The translations under genes were made by a program, and so were the position numbers. A DNA stretch of 64,000 nucleotides from Alsobacter soli (lineage in GTDB: Bacteria > Pseudomonadota > Alphaproteobacteria > Rhizobiales > Beijerinckiaceae): positions 62,001 to 126,000 of the forward strand of contig NZ_PVZS01000009.1 in the NCBI RefSeq assembly GCF_003004785.1. Reading direction: 5' to 3'. Shown one piece after another: positions 55,921-63,881 of this stretch. Position 1 is the stretch's first letter, and each line of letters opens with the position of its first letter. Below the pieces are notes generated by a model. It was not told where the DNA came from and searched no databases. It saw only the letters and a program-made list of their open reading frames with translations.

Positions 55921-55945
55921 AACGTGCCCGGGGCGGCGAAGTTCC
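55921..55945 (-). promoter_or_regulatory. EcfG-type general stress promoter
   Basis: Minus-strand GGAAC (55945-55941), 16 bases, CGTT (55924-55921): exact match, serving the 99-residue protein gene. It lies 17 bases beyond the stop of the proline-rich gene on the same strand. Confidence 0.78.
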
Positions 55946-55961
55946 GTCGGTCTTCGCCGGG

Positions 55962-56180
55962 TCAGGCCTGCACGGGCGGCGGGATGGGATCGCTCATCGG
56001 AGGCATGACGGGCGCCGGATTGGGATCCGGCACGCCGGGGCCGGGACCCGGGCCAGGCTCAGGGATGTCCGGACCGGGAGGGTTCGGATCCGGAATGTCC
56101 GGTTGCGGCGAGGGGTTGGGCAGGGGTTGAGGTTTTGGTTCCGGGGTAGGGCCTGGATCAGGCGTGGCGGCGTGCGGCAT
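55962..56180 (-). CDS. Small proline-rich protein
   Basis: A 72-residue protein of which nearly half is Pro, in P-x-P and D-P/E-P units (TPDPGPTPEPKPQPLPNPSP), ending MPPMSDPIPPPVQA. No signal peptide or membrane helix is visible. Short Pro-rich proteins of this kind recur in Rhizobiales; function unknown. The ATG has AAGGAG seven bases upstream, which decides it over an ATG seven codons earlier. An exact EcfG-type promoter begins 20 bases upstream. Confidence 0.8.
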   Translation of the reverse strand: MPHAATPDPGPTPEPKPQPLPNPSPQPDIPDPNPPGPDIPEPGPGPGPGVPDPNPAPVMPPMSDPIPPPVQA

Positions 56181-56200
56181 CGGGATCTCCTTCCGGGGCA

Positions 56201-56226
56201 AACGTGGCGACGGGCCGGGCTGTTCC
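56201..56226 (-). promoter_or_regulatory. EcfG-type general stress promoter
   Basis: Minus-strand GGAAC (56226-56222), 17 bases, CGTT (56204-56201): exact match, 20 bases before the proline-rich gene ATG and eight bases past the mscS-family stop. Confidence 0.82.
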
Positions 56227-56234
56227 GACGCAAC

Positions 56235-58559
56235 TTAGCCCGCCTTGGCCTTCTTCGAGGCTTGCTCGGGATTCTGCGGCTGAACGGGGAGGTCGACGGC
56301 CTCTGCGGCGGCGGCCGCGATGGCTTCCGACTCCTCCGCCGAGAGCTTGGCGTTGGGCACCTGCACCACGACCTGCGGACGGGCGAAGGCGATGCCATTC
56401 TTTTCGAAGGCGTCGCGCACGCGCTGGTAGACCTCGCGCCGCAGGATGAACTGTTCGCCGGGCTTGGCCATGAACTTTACGCCCACGACCATGCCGATTT
56501 GCTCCATGCGGCGCACGCCCTGCGACTTCACCGGCTCCAGGAAGTGCTGGCCATATTCTTCGTCCTCCATCAACTCCTTGCCGATCTGCTTCACGATCTT
56601 CTTCACCTTCTGCAAGTCGGTGTCGAAGGCCAGCAGGAACTCGAGCTTCAGGATGATCCAGTCTCGGCTGTAGTTGGTGAGGCGGTGAATGGTGCCAAAC
56701 GGAACCGTGTGCACGGCGCCGCGGTGATGCCGGATGCGCAGGCTGCGGATGGAGATTCCCTCGACGGTGCCGCGGGTCTGGTCGATTTCGACGTACTCGC
56801 CGAGGCGGAAGGCGTCATCAAGCAGGAAGAAGATGCCGCTGACGATGTCCTTCACGAGCGTCTGCGCGCCGAAGCCGATGGCGATTCCGACGATGCCGGC
56901 GCCGGCGAGCAGGGGGCCGGTGTCTACCCCCAGCGTCTTCAGGATCATCATGCCGGCGACGATGAGGACGACCACCAGCAGGAACTTCTCCACGAGCGGC
57001 ATGAAGGTCTGCATGCGCGTCTGGGGCTTCATGCTGCCTTCTTCGAAGGCCACTTCGGCGTCGTCGGGATCGACCGGGTCGCCGCCGGCTTCGCTGCGCA
57101 CGATGGCGCGGATGATCTCCCAGACGACATAGGCGAGGAGCAGGATGATCGCGACGTCCAGCACCATGCGGGCCACGCTCTCGCCGAGGCGGTTGCTGGC
57201 GTAGGCGAAGACGTCCAGGCCCCAGACGCGCCCCATGACGTAGAGCGCCGCGACAGTCGCCAGGATGCGGGCGCAGCGCACGACGCTGGTAACCCAGGGC
57301 GGGTCCACCTTGTCATCGTGGCCGCGTCGCCGCGCGAAGGACCTCCGCAGCGTGAGGGTCAACAGGCGGACGGCGGCGGGCGTGTAGGCCACCAGCAGCA
57401 GGCTGAGCACACCGGCCTCGAACGCCATCGGGCCGGCCTCCAGCGCGCCCAGGAAGGTCAGGAGCCAGACCAACCCCACCGCCAGCATGGTGACCCCATG
57501 CCAATGCACGCGCAGCCAGCGGAACAGCAGGGTCTCGTGCGCGAAGCCTCCGCCTTCCTCCGGCGGCTCGATCATGACGCGCAGCCATTTGAGGCCGGCG
57601 AAGAGCTCCATGCCGAGGGCTGTCCACAACGCCAGGCCAATCACCATGCGGCCCTCGAAGGGGACGTCCGCCGCGCGCAGCTCTGTGAGAACAAGCGCGC
57701 CGAACACCACGGTCCCATGCGATGCCACCACGGCGGTTCGCAGCGCGCGCCGGACCATGCGCCGCTCCGCGGCCGCCGAGGCTGGCGTCAGAAAGGCGAT
57801 GCTGAGGTAGGCGAGGGTATCCGCCAATCGAACCAGCAGCGCCCCGGCGACGAAGGAGAGGGCGAAGTCCTGCTGCGCCTGCGGGAGCGCGCGCGGGGAG
57901 GCGAGCACCAATCCCACGGCGACCGCTGTGAAGCATGCCAAGCCGATCAGGCGCTGGCCCAGCAGTCCGCCGTCGCGCAAGGTATCGGGCGGCGGCGGCA
58001 AGCCCAGGCGAGTTCGCTGCCTGCGCGTGACGGCCCGTACGGCGAGCCGCGCGAGCGCCTCGACGGCCCCCGCTGCGGTGAGCGAGAGAAGGATCCATCC
58101 AAAAAGAGCCGCAAGCGAGCCTGGGGTCGCGTCCAGGTGGTCGAGCATGCGGTCGCGCACCAGGGTCAGGGGAGGCACGCCGGACGCCGTTTTCGCAATA
58201 CGCTCCGCGTAGGCCCGGGCGGAGGACAGCATCGCGCCGAACAGGTCAGTGACCGCATCCCTGTCGCGCGCCTCTTCCGGGGTTGGGCGTCGCTCCAAGG
58301 TCTCCAGCAGCAGCGCGCGTGCCTGGCGATCGTCCAGCCTGCTCACGAAGTCCGGCACCTTGGCCGGGTCCTCCGGCGGCTTCGCCTGGTCAGAGGAGGA
58401 GTGGCTTTTTCCGCCCAGCGCGAGCGGCAGGGTGGGCGCCGGGGAGGATGAACTCGAGGCCGCCAGGGCGGCTGCGCCCACGACGAGGCCGAGCATGAGC
58501 GCCACGAGGCCAGCCGCCCCGCGCCGGATCCGAGGCCGCCGGTGCGCTCCAATGCTCAA
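56235..58559 (-). CDS. Large mechanosensitive channel of the MscS family
   Basis: A 774-residue inner-membrane channel. A signal sequence and polar periplasmic part (to about residue 130) precede about ten hydrophobic segments. The MscS pore region reads GAGIVGIAIGFGAQTLVKDI followed by the beta domain (GTVEGISIRSLRIRHHRGAV, PFGTI) and the alpha/beta C terminus. Such large MscS relatives release solutes on osmotic downshock. The start is TTG at 58559, with GGAG eight bases upstream; no ATG lies close. An exact EcfG-type promoter is upstream. Confidence 0.9.
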   Translation of the reverse strand: MSIGAHRRPRIRRGAAGLVALMLGLVVGAAALAASSSSSPAPTLPLALGGKSHSSSDQAKPPEDPAKVPDFVSRLDDRQARALLLETLERRPTPEEARDRDAVTDLFGAMLSSARAYAERIAKTASGVPPLTLVRDRMLDHLDATPGSLAALFGWILLSLTAAGAVEALARLAVRAVTRRQRTRLGLPPPPDTLRDGGLLGQRLIGLACFTAVAVGLVLASPRALPQAQQDFALSFVAGALLVRLADTLAYLSIAFLTPASAAAERRMVRRALRTAVVASHGTVVFGALVLTELRAADVPFEGRMVIGLALWTALGMELFAGLKWLRVMIEPPEEGGGFAHETLLFRWLRVHWHGVTMLAVGLVWLLTFLGALEAGPMAFEAGVLSLLLVAYTPAAVRLLTLTLRRSFARRRGHDDKVDPPWVTSVVRCARILATVAALYVMGRVWGLDVFAYASNRLGESVARMVLDVAIILLLAYVVWEIIRAIVRSEAGGDPVDPDDAEVAFEEGSMKPQTRMQTFMPLVEKFLLVVVLIVAGMMILKTLGVDTGPLLAGAGIVGIAIGFGAQTLVKDIVSGIFFLLDDAFRLGEYVEIDQTRGTVEGISIRSLRIRHHRGAVHTVPFGTIHRLTNYSRDWIILKLEFLLAFDTDLQKVKKIVKQIGKELMEDEEYGQHFLEPVKSQGVRRMEQIGMVVGVKFMAKPGEQFILRREVYQRVRDAFEKNGIAFARPQVVVQVPNAKLSAEESEAIAAAAAEAVDLPVQPQNPEQASKKAKAG

Positions 58560-58589
58560 GACAAGGCTCCACCCGAAAGGGATCTGTTC

Positions 58590-58614
58590 AACGCGGCCCC
58601 GTCAGCACGGTTCC
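58590..58614 (-). promoter_or_regulatory. EcfG-type general stress promoter
   Basis: Minus-strand GGAAC (58614-58610), 16 bases, CGTT (58593-58590): exact match, 30 bases before the TTG start of the mscS-family gene. Confidence 0.82.
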
Positions 58615-58657
58615 TGACGCACCGGGACGGGCCTTCCACTGTGAGGAGGCGACAATC

Positions 58658-58683
58658 GGAACCCGCGCCCCATGGGCGGAGTT
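58658..58683 (+). promoter_or_regulatory. Near-consensus EcfG-type promoter
   Basis: GGAAC, 17 bases, AGTT: one mismatch, pointing at the 74-residue ORF that starts at 58737, divergent from the mscS-family promoter. Confidence 0.5.
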
Positions 58684-58736
58684 GCCTGCCCAATCGGCGC
58701 GACCTGCGCCGCACAACAGCAGCAACCTTGAGTTCC

Positions 58737-58961
58737 ATGCGTCACGTTCAAGAAGACGACCTCGCCAACGCCACGGCCGTGCCCCTCACATCCTCCCCGG
58801 ACGCCATCACCGAAGACCTGCGGTCCTTCGCCCTCGAATTGGGTGTGAGCGGCGCAAGCGCCCTGTCCAAGGAGGAATTGGTCGAGAGCCTGAGGCAGGT
58901 CTACGTGCTCCGAACCGTTCTCGAGAGCGCCTCCAACGGCCGCGCGAGCGGCCTGTCCTGA
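58737..58961 (+). CDS. Small hypothetical protein
   Basis: A 74-residue protein beginning MRHVQEDDLANATAVPLTSS with a helical Leu/Glu-rich C-terminal half (LSKEELVESLRQVYVLRTVL). I do not recognise the family. No good ribosome site is seen, and a TTG nine bases upstream is an alternative start. It is followed after 17 bases by another small ORF on the same strand. Confidence 0.6.
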   Translation: MRHVQEDDLANATAVPLTSSPDAITEDLRSFALELGVSGASALSKEELVESLRQVYVLRTVLESASNGRASGLS

Positions 58962-58978
58962 AGCGCAGGAGCGAAGAC

Positions 58979-59158
58979 ATGTCCGACACCTCGCAGACGC
59001 CGCGCTCTCCGGAGCCCCAAGAGAGCAAAGGAGAACCCGCGCGTCGTCCGGGCCAACCCGGGAGCGAAACGGAGGTGGGCTCGCGCGCGAGACCAGACAA
59101 TTCACCGATCCCGGACGGCGCTGAGCCCAAGGGAAACCAAGACTCCCGGCGCAAGTAG
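58979..59158 (+). CDS. Small hydrophilic hypothetical protein
   Basis: A 59-residue protein, probably disordered: rich in Pro, Glu, Ser, Gly, Arg, beginning MSDTSQTPRSPEPQESKGEP. AGGAGCGAAGAC gives a good ribosome site. No domain recognised. Short hydrophilic proteins like this are frequent in general stress regulons, and it probably shares the transcript of the preceding ORF. Confidence 0.65.
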   Translation: MSDTSQTPRSPEPQESKGEPARRPGQPGSETEVGSRARPDNSPIPDGAEPKGNQDSRRK

Positions 59159-59289
59159 ATTCGTTATCGTCGAGCGGTGGCCTCGGCGAATATCAGGGCT
59201 GTAACGCAGGGTCATGTTGGGCTAGATTGCGCCGAGGGCTGCGGTGTCGCTGAATTGCCCTGTGCTGTTTCGGGCGAAGGGTTTCTGCA

Positions 59290-59673
59290 TTGGGCGATAC
59301 GTCCCTCAAGGTTCTGCTTGTCGAAGACGAGCCCCTGATTGCGCTCACGATGGTCGACATGCTTGAGGAACTCGGCCATCAGCCTCTCGAAGCGCTGAAT
59401 GGGGAGCAGGCCCTCTCGCTGTTCGGCGAGCATGCTGACATAGATCTCGTCATCACGGACCTCGGTCTTCCTGACATCGCCGGAGACAAGCTGGCAGACA
59501 CCCTTCGCGCGGGCGCACCTAGCCTGCCCGTCATCTTCGCGACGGGACATACGGGCCAGGGTCCGCAGCCGATCCAGGCTACGCCGCCGACGGCCCACCT
59601 GGGCAAGCCGTTCCAGCTTGCCGAACTGGCGTCCACCATCGACCGGCTCATGGCCGTCGCCCGACAGGCCTGA
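59290..59673 (+). CDS. Single-domain response regulator
   Basis: A 127-residue receiver with VLLVEDEPLIALTMVDMLEE, phosphoacceptor Asp57 in VITDLGLPDIAGD, ATGHTGQ and GKPFQLAEL. The FAT-G-H and LGKPF segments are like the FATGYG-type receivers that work beside PhyR in alphaproteobacterial stress signalling. The start is TTG with GAAGGG upstream. It is convergent with the HisKA_2-family kinase, stops 16 bases apart. Confidence 0.9.
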   Translation: MGDTSLKVLLVEDEPLIALTMVDMLEELGHQPLEALNGEQALSLFGEHADIDLVITDLGLPDIAGDKLADTLRAGAPSLPVIFATGHTGQGPQPIQATPPTAHLGKPFQLAELASTIDRLMAVARQA

Positions 59674-59689
59674 GTTCGCGGCCGCCCTG

Positions 59690-60709
59690 TCAGGCCGACG
59701 CCCACGAGCGTTCGCTCGGCAAAACCAGCGTCCACCTGGCGCCGGCGCCCCGCTCGCATTCGATCTCGATGCGGCCTTGCCGGGCCAGGTTGCGGACGAG
59801 CTTCAGTCCGATCCCATGGGGGCGCGCTTCGTCCCCGAACCCGGGCCCACTGTCCTGCATGGTGATCTGGAGCCGGCCCAACTGGTTGCGGCCGATCTCG
59901 ACCGAGATGGCGCCGGCGCCCGCCGCGAAAGCGTGATTGAACGCATTGGCGGTCAGTTCAGCCAGGATCATGCCCATCAGCGTCGCCGTGGCGAGATCGA
60001 TGGGCGCGTTCTCGCCGTTGACCGTCAAGGCGGCGCGGTCGCCATGGTGGATCATCATCAGGGGCGGAAGCAGGCGGTTGATGTAGTCCAGCAGGCCGAT
60101 GCTCGAGACGTCGTCATCCTCGTGCAGTTCCTGCTGGATCACTCCGATAGCCTGGACGCGCCGCCCCACTGACTCGAGAGCTTCCCGGCAGTCGTCGTCC
60201 TGGACGTCACGGGCCTTCAGGGCGATCAGGCTCAGGATCACCTGGAGGTTGTTCTTGACCCGATGGTGGACTTCGGCGAGCAGCACGTCGCGTTGCCGGA
60301 GCGCCCGGCGCGCTTCGGCCAGGGCCTGGGCGGCCCGCACCTCGGCCTCCTTGCGGTCCGTGATGTCGACGCATGAACCGAGGTAGCCGGCGAAGCGGCC
60401 CTGGGCGTCGAAGAACGCCCGGCCCGTGTCCAGCACCCACCGGTAGACGCCGTCGTGCCGGCGCAGCCGATAGTCCATCTTGAATTCGCGACGCAAGTCG
60501 AAGGCCGACCGGAAGTGGCGGCGGCACCGGTCCACGTCCTCGGGATGAATGACGTCGTACCAGCCCTCGCCGAGTTCCTCCCCCAGAGGTCTGCCGGTGA
60601 ATTCGAGCCGTGGCACGTTGACGTAGTTGCAGGCCATGTCCGGCCCTACGCGCCAGATCAGCACAGGCGCGTGATCCGCCAATTCCTGAAACCGGTGTCC
60701 GCTGTCCAT
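59690..60709 (-). CDS. PAS-containing HisKA_2 family histidine kinase
   Basis: A 339-residue soluble kinase. A PAS fold with PAC (residues about 8-118; ADHAPVLIWRVGPDMACNYV, YLGSCVDITDRKEAE) precedes a HisKA_2 dimerisation domain with LLAEVHHRVKNNLQVI (His148/149) and a HATPase_c of the related type (MILAELTANAFNHAF, GPGFGDEARPHGIGLKLV). Kinases of this and the HWE type phosphorylate PhyR in other Alphaproteobacteria, so with phyR 5 kb away this is a candidate stress sensor. Confidence 0.9.
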   Translation of the reverse strand: MDSGHRFQELADHAPVLIWRVGPDMACNYVNVPRLEFTGRPLGEELGEGWYDVIHPEDVDRCRRHFRSAFDLRREFKMDYRLRRHDGVYRWVLDTGRAFFDAQGRFAGYLGSCVDITDRKEAEVRAAQALAEARRALRQRDVLLAEVHHRVKNNLQVILSLIALKARDVQDDDCREALESVGRRVQAIGVIQQELHEDDDVSSIGLLDYINRLLPPLMMIHHGDRAALTVNGENAPIDLATATLMGMILAELTANAFNHAFAAGAGAISVEIGRNQLGRLQITMQDSGPGFGDEARPHGIGLKLVRNLARQGRIEIECERGAGARWTLVLPSERSWASA

Positions 60710-60821
60710 CTCGTCCGTCCGCTACGCCGGCCGGGCCCCCCGACCGAACACTCAGGAGTCGATAACGAACCCACCCTCGCGAGGTTTCAGCGGAAGAGAC
60801 GGGAATTCAGCGCCAAACACG

Positions 60822-60852
60822 GAAAAACCCGGCGGGCAGGGCCCGCCGGGTT
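60822..60852 (-). terminator. Rho-independent terminator after the porin-like gene
   Basis: On the minus strand AACCCGGCGGGC pairs with GCCCGCCGGGTT across three bases, followed by TTT. Twelve perfect pairs. Confidence 0.88.
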
Positions 60853-60877
60853 CTTATTCCTCGTGTGACCGAGAAAC

Positions 60878-61633
60878 TTAGAACTTGTAGTTCACGCCCA
60901 CGCGGACGACGCCGAAGTCGTTGTTCTTGCCGGAGGAGACCACATAGTCAGCCGCAAGGCCAGCCGAGTCGACGCCAGTCACGTACCCGGAGCGGTTGCC
61001 GCGGTCGATGTTGACGTACAGACCTTCGATCTTGGCCGTCCAGTTCGGGGTGAAGGCGTACTCGAGACCACCACCGATGGTCCAGCCAGCCTTGGTGCTG
61101 CTGTTACCCCAGAAGTCGTGGCCGCCGACGTCGCCGTAGGCCAGACCACCCGTCACGTAGATGAGGGCGCGATCGATCGCGTAGCCGAGGCGAGCGCGAA
61201 CGGTGCCGAAGTAGTTCCCGTTGTTGTTGTTGCCGTAGTAGGCATAGTACGGGAAGTAGCCGTTGTGGTTGCTGTTGCCGAGGTCGGCGTACTGGAGGTC
61301 GGCCTCGACGCCGGCGACGAACGCGCCGAACTGCCAGTTGTAGCCAATCTGACCGCCGCCGACGAAGCCGCCGTCGCTGCCGCCGCCGTTGAACCCGTAG
61401 GTCGCGCCGTAGTCGACGCTGGCCGGGGTGACGTTCGTGAAGGTCAGGTCACGGTTGCCGTTGTTCCAGCCGTAGCCGGCGTTCAGGCCGACGTAAAAGC
61501 CGGTCCAGGTGAAGACCGGGGCGTAGACGACCGGGGCCATCGGGGCGCCCTTCGAGGTCGGCAGGTCGGCCGCAGCGGCCGCGCCCGTCATCACGGTCAG
61601 GGCCGTGGCGGCGAGGAGGAAGTTACGGATCAT
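60878..61633 (-). CDS. Outer membrane beta-barrel protein (Omp25/RopB-like)
   Basis: A 251-residue outer-membrane protein. Signal peptide residues 1-22 end AAAAAD. The mature start FTWTGFYVGLNAGYGW is the hallmark of rhizobial Omp25/Omp31-type barrels, which end in a C-terminal aromatic (VGVNYKF). Alternating hydrophobic strands and an Asn/Gly/Tyr-rich central loop (YYAYYGNNNNGNYFG) are visible. The ATG (MIRNFLL) has AAAGGA upstream. It probably contributes to envelope integrity; it has its own housekeeping-type promoter. Confidence 0.92.
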   Translation of the reverse strand: MIRNFLLAATALTVMTGAAAAADLPTSKGAPMAPVVYAPVFTWTGFYVGLNAGYGWNNGNRDLTFTNVTPASVDYGATYGFNGGGSDGGFVGGGQIGYNWQFGAFVAGVEADLQYADLGNSNHNGYFPYYAYYGNNNNGNYFGTVRARLGYAIDRALIYVTGGLAYGDVGGHDFWGNSSTKAGWTIGGGLEYAFTPNWTAKIEGLYVNIDRGNRSGYVTGVDSAGLAADYVVSSGKNNDFGVVRVGVNYKF

Positions 61634-61680
61634 TATTCGCATCCTTTTCGAGGAGGGGTCTCGAGGCTTGAGCCTGAGAG

Positions 61681-61709
61681 ACAATACCCGCCACAACGGC
61701 CATGTTCAA
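61681..61709 (-). promoter_or_regulatory. Promoter of the outer membrane protein gene
   Basis: Minus-strand TTGAAC (61709-61704), 17-base spacer, TATTGT (61686-61681), a good housekeeping promoter giving a leader of about 40 bases. Confidence 0.7.
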
Positions 61710-61792
61710 TTCAGGTTGCCGCCAGAACAGGCTTCACAACCCTAGTACGGCAGGTCTGTGGCATTCAGGACACGGATCAGCCCAGCAAACAA

Positions 61793-61814
61793 CCCGAAAT
61801 GCTTGGATTTCGGG
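61793..61814. other. Hairpin in the porin-ku intergenic region
   Basis: CCCGAAAT pairs with ATTTCGGG across GCTTGG. No T run follows. The 412-base gap between the porin-like gene and ku holds the porin promoter, this stem and the ku promoter; no ORF or other RNA was recognised in it. Confidence 0.45.
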
Positions 61815-61979
61815 GTCTCGGCAGCTTAGAATTAACAAATCGTTGACCGTGCCGCGTGTCCGGAACTTGGCTTGAATGTGGCGAATGCTGGGCGGCGACT
61901 CTCTGCCGACGCCATGAACATTGATAAATGATATTTTGTCCTTCTTCCGAGGGCGGTTCCAGCGCACGGGCGGATCGGC

Positions 61980-62005
61980 GGAACGAGTCGGAAGCGACTC
62001 ACGTT
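61980..62005 (+). promoter_or_regulatory. EcfG-type general stress promoter of ku
   Basis: GGAAC, 17 bases, CGTT: exact match, 40 bases before the ku ATG. The spacer contains a GAGTCG/CGACTC inverted repeat. Confidence 0.82.
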
Positions 62006-62045
62006 CGTGGAACTGGCGAGGGATTCGCCGGCGGAGGGTTGCGTG

Positions 62046-63065
62046 ATGGCGCCGCGTGCGAACTGGAAAGGCTATCTCAAGCTGTCCCTCGTCTCCTGCG
62101 CGGTGGCGCTTTATCCGGCCTCCACCGCTGCGTCTCGTATCGCGTTCCACACGGTAAACCGGGAAACCGGCAACCGCCTGCGACGCCAGATGTTCGATCC
62201 CGATACGGGCGACGTGGTCGAATCCGAGAACCAGGTCCGGGGCTATGAGGTCGCCAAAGGCGACTACGTCATCGTCGAGGACGAGGAGATCGACGCCATC
62301 GCCCTGGAGAGCACCCACACGATCGACATTGAGTCCTTCGTGCCCCGCTCGGAAATCGACGAGCTCTACGTCGACGCGCCTTATTATCTAGCGCCCGATG
62401 ATCGCGTGGCCCAGGAGGCCTTCGCGGTCATCCGCGAAGCGATGCGGCAGGAGGATGTGGTCGGAATCGCCCGGGTGGTGCTCTACCGGCGCGAACGCAT
62501 CCTGATGCTCGAGCCGCGCGGAAAAGGCCTTTTCGCCGCGACGCTGCGCTACCCCTACGAGGTTCGACAGCCGGGCGCCTATTTCGACGATATCCCCGAT
62601 GTGACAATCCCGCCCGACATGCTGGACCTGGCGTCCCACATCATCGGGCGCATGAAGAAGTCCTTCGATCCCGCCGCCTTCCAGGACCGGTACGAGGACG
62701 CGCTCATCAATCTGGTGAAGGCCAAGCAGTCCGGCCGCGCCGCGCCGGCCGCGACGGCGGCTCCCCGGCCCAGCAACGTCGTCAACCTGATGGATGCTCT
62801 TCGGCGCAGCCTTGAATCGGAGCAGGCCCTCGCCCCGGAAGGCCGCGCCAGAAAGGCGCCTGGCGGCAAGGCGCCTTCCTCTCCGAAGGCGCCAGCCAAG
62901 GAGAGCGGCGCGCCCGAACAGGCCGGCGCCCGCGGAACGGCCAAACCGCTCGCGGCGAGCAAGCCCGTGAAAAAGGCAGGGAAGGTCGACAAGAGCGCTC
63001 CTGCGACCGCCCGTGGAGGCGCAGGCGGCCCTGCCAAGGGCGGCAGGTCCAAGAAGTCGGCCTGA
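62046..63065 (+). CDS. ku: Non-homologous end joining protein Ku
   Basis: A 339-residue Ku homologue that binds DNA double-strand ends and recruits LigD. The N-terminal ring domain begins APRANWKGYLKLSLVSCAVA and continues IAFHTVNRETGNRLRRQM and YEVAKGDYVIVEDEEID. DRYEDALINLVKAKQSG closes the core. The C-terminal tail (from about residue 245) is long, Lys/Ala/Pro-rich and basic, as in DNA-binding Ku tails. GGAGG lies eight bases before the ATG. No ligD is in the window. Confidence 0.95.
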   Translation: MAPRANWKGYLKLSLVSCAVALYPASTAASRIAFHTVNRETGNRLRRQMFDPDTGDVVESENQVRGYEVAKGDYVIVEDEEIDAIALESTHTIDIESFVPRSEIDELYVDAPYYLAPDDRVAQEAFAVIREAMRQEDVVGIARVVLYRRERILMLEPRGKGLFAATLRYPYEVRQPGAYFDDIPDVTIPPDMLDLASHIIGRMKKSFDPAAFQDRYEDALINLVKAKQSGRAAPAATAAPRPSNVVNLMDALRRSLESEQALAPEGRARKAPGGKAPSSPKAPAKESGAPEQAGARGTAKPLAASKPVKKAGKVDKSAPATARGGAGGPAKGGRSKKSA

Positions 63066-63133
63066 CGTCAGCGGGGCAGGGGGCTTGCGGAGGGGCAAAA
63101 GCGCCTCCGGCATGGGCGCCAAATTCCTTGAAT

Positions 63134-63168
63134 CGAAAAGGGCCGGAGCGAGGCTCCGGCCCTTTTCG
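63134..63168. terminator. Bidirectional terminator between ku and the next gene
   Basis: A 16-base-pair perfect stem, CGAAAAGGGCCGGAGC with GCTCCGGCCCTTTTCG, three-base loop. It sits between the two convergent genes and has T-rich arms on both strands. Confidence 0.85.
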
Positions 63169-63184
63169 AGTTCTTGCGAGGTCG

Positions 63185-63721
63185 TCACCCCGCCATGGTG
63201 GCTACAACCCGCAGTTCCGGGGCCTTGCCGCCCGCAGGGCGCTGCGGCGCGATCGGGCGCGCCGACCAGTTCGGCCCCAGCATGTTGCGGGATAGGCGCA
63301 AACCGTGAGACGCGAGGCGAGACGCGAACTTGTTCGCCAGCATGAGCAATGCCCGGGACTGCACGATCTCGAGATCGGCCGCGTCCTGACCGGCCAGCTT
63401 GAAGGAGCCGTCCTGAAGGGCGGCGATCATGCGCAGGAGCGTGATCTCGCCGTCGGTCGCGGTGGGAACGCCCTCCGCCATGAATTCGAAATCGCCGGAC
63501 GTGCGAAGCCGCAGCTCGTTATCGAGCAGCAGCGCATCCGACATGAGCCCGTCCACGGCGCCGTCTCCAAGCCGGTCGCGGATGGACGCCGCGGCCGCAT
63601 CCAGGTGCCTCTGGTCGTAGCCGTTGCGGAAGCGCTCGAAACGGCGGAGCACGTCGATGACAAAAAGGGCGTCCGCGGGCAACAGGATCCTGACGCTCGA
63701 AGGAAGGGCGTGGATCGTCAT
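63185..63721 (-). CDS. Hypothetical protein, probably stress-induced
   Basis: A 178-residue soluble protein I do not recognise. It opens MTIHALPSSVRILLPADALF and is largely helical (RDRLGDGAVDGLMSDALLLD; SRALLMLANKFASRLASHGL). The ATG has GAGGTATCG upstream and fits the exact EcfG-type promoter 46 bases before it; the longer reading frame to 63856 would contain that promoter and was rejected. Convergent with ku. Confidence 0.75.
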   Translation of the reverse strand: MTIHALPSSVRILLPADALFVIDVLRRFERFRNGYDQRHLDAAAASIRDRLGDGAVDGLMSDALLLDNELRLRTSGDFEFMAEGVPTATDGEITLLRMIAALQDGSFKLAGQDAADLEIVQSRALLMLANKFASRLASHGLRLSRNMLGPNWSARPIAPQRPAGGKAPELRVVATMAG

Positions 63722-63766
63722 CGATACCTCGCTGGTCGGAAGGGGGTGGTGTTTGGTTGCGAGACA

Positions 63767-63791
63767 AACGTCCCGCACGAGCTTTCGTTCC
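63767..63791 (-). promoter_or_regulatory. EcfG-type general stress promoter
   Basis: Minus-strand GGAAC (63791-63787), 16 bases, CGTT (63770-63767): exact match for the 178-residue gene. Confidence 0.8.
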
Positions 63792-63822
63792 TGAGTTGAG
63801 GAGCGGCTGACCGCCCCGGGAC

Positions 63823-63848
63823 GGAACCGTCTTCCGGCGGGGCACGTT
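63823..63848 (+). promoter_or_regulatory. EcfG-type general stress promoter
   Basis: GGAAC, 17 bases, CGTT: exact match, 33 bases before the last (partial) gene. Divergent from the preceding promoter; the two are 31 bases apart. Confidence 0.8.
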
Positions 63849-63881
63849 TGCTCCACGACAAGTCGCGAAGGAGCATTGCGG

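Noticed and set aside
55398-58451. About 1,000-codon open frame on the plus strand opposite the mscS-family gene
   Set aside because: The translation is low-complexity, His/Asp/Gly/Arg-rich shadow sequence; the minus strand has a clear MscS domain, ribosome site and promoter.
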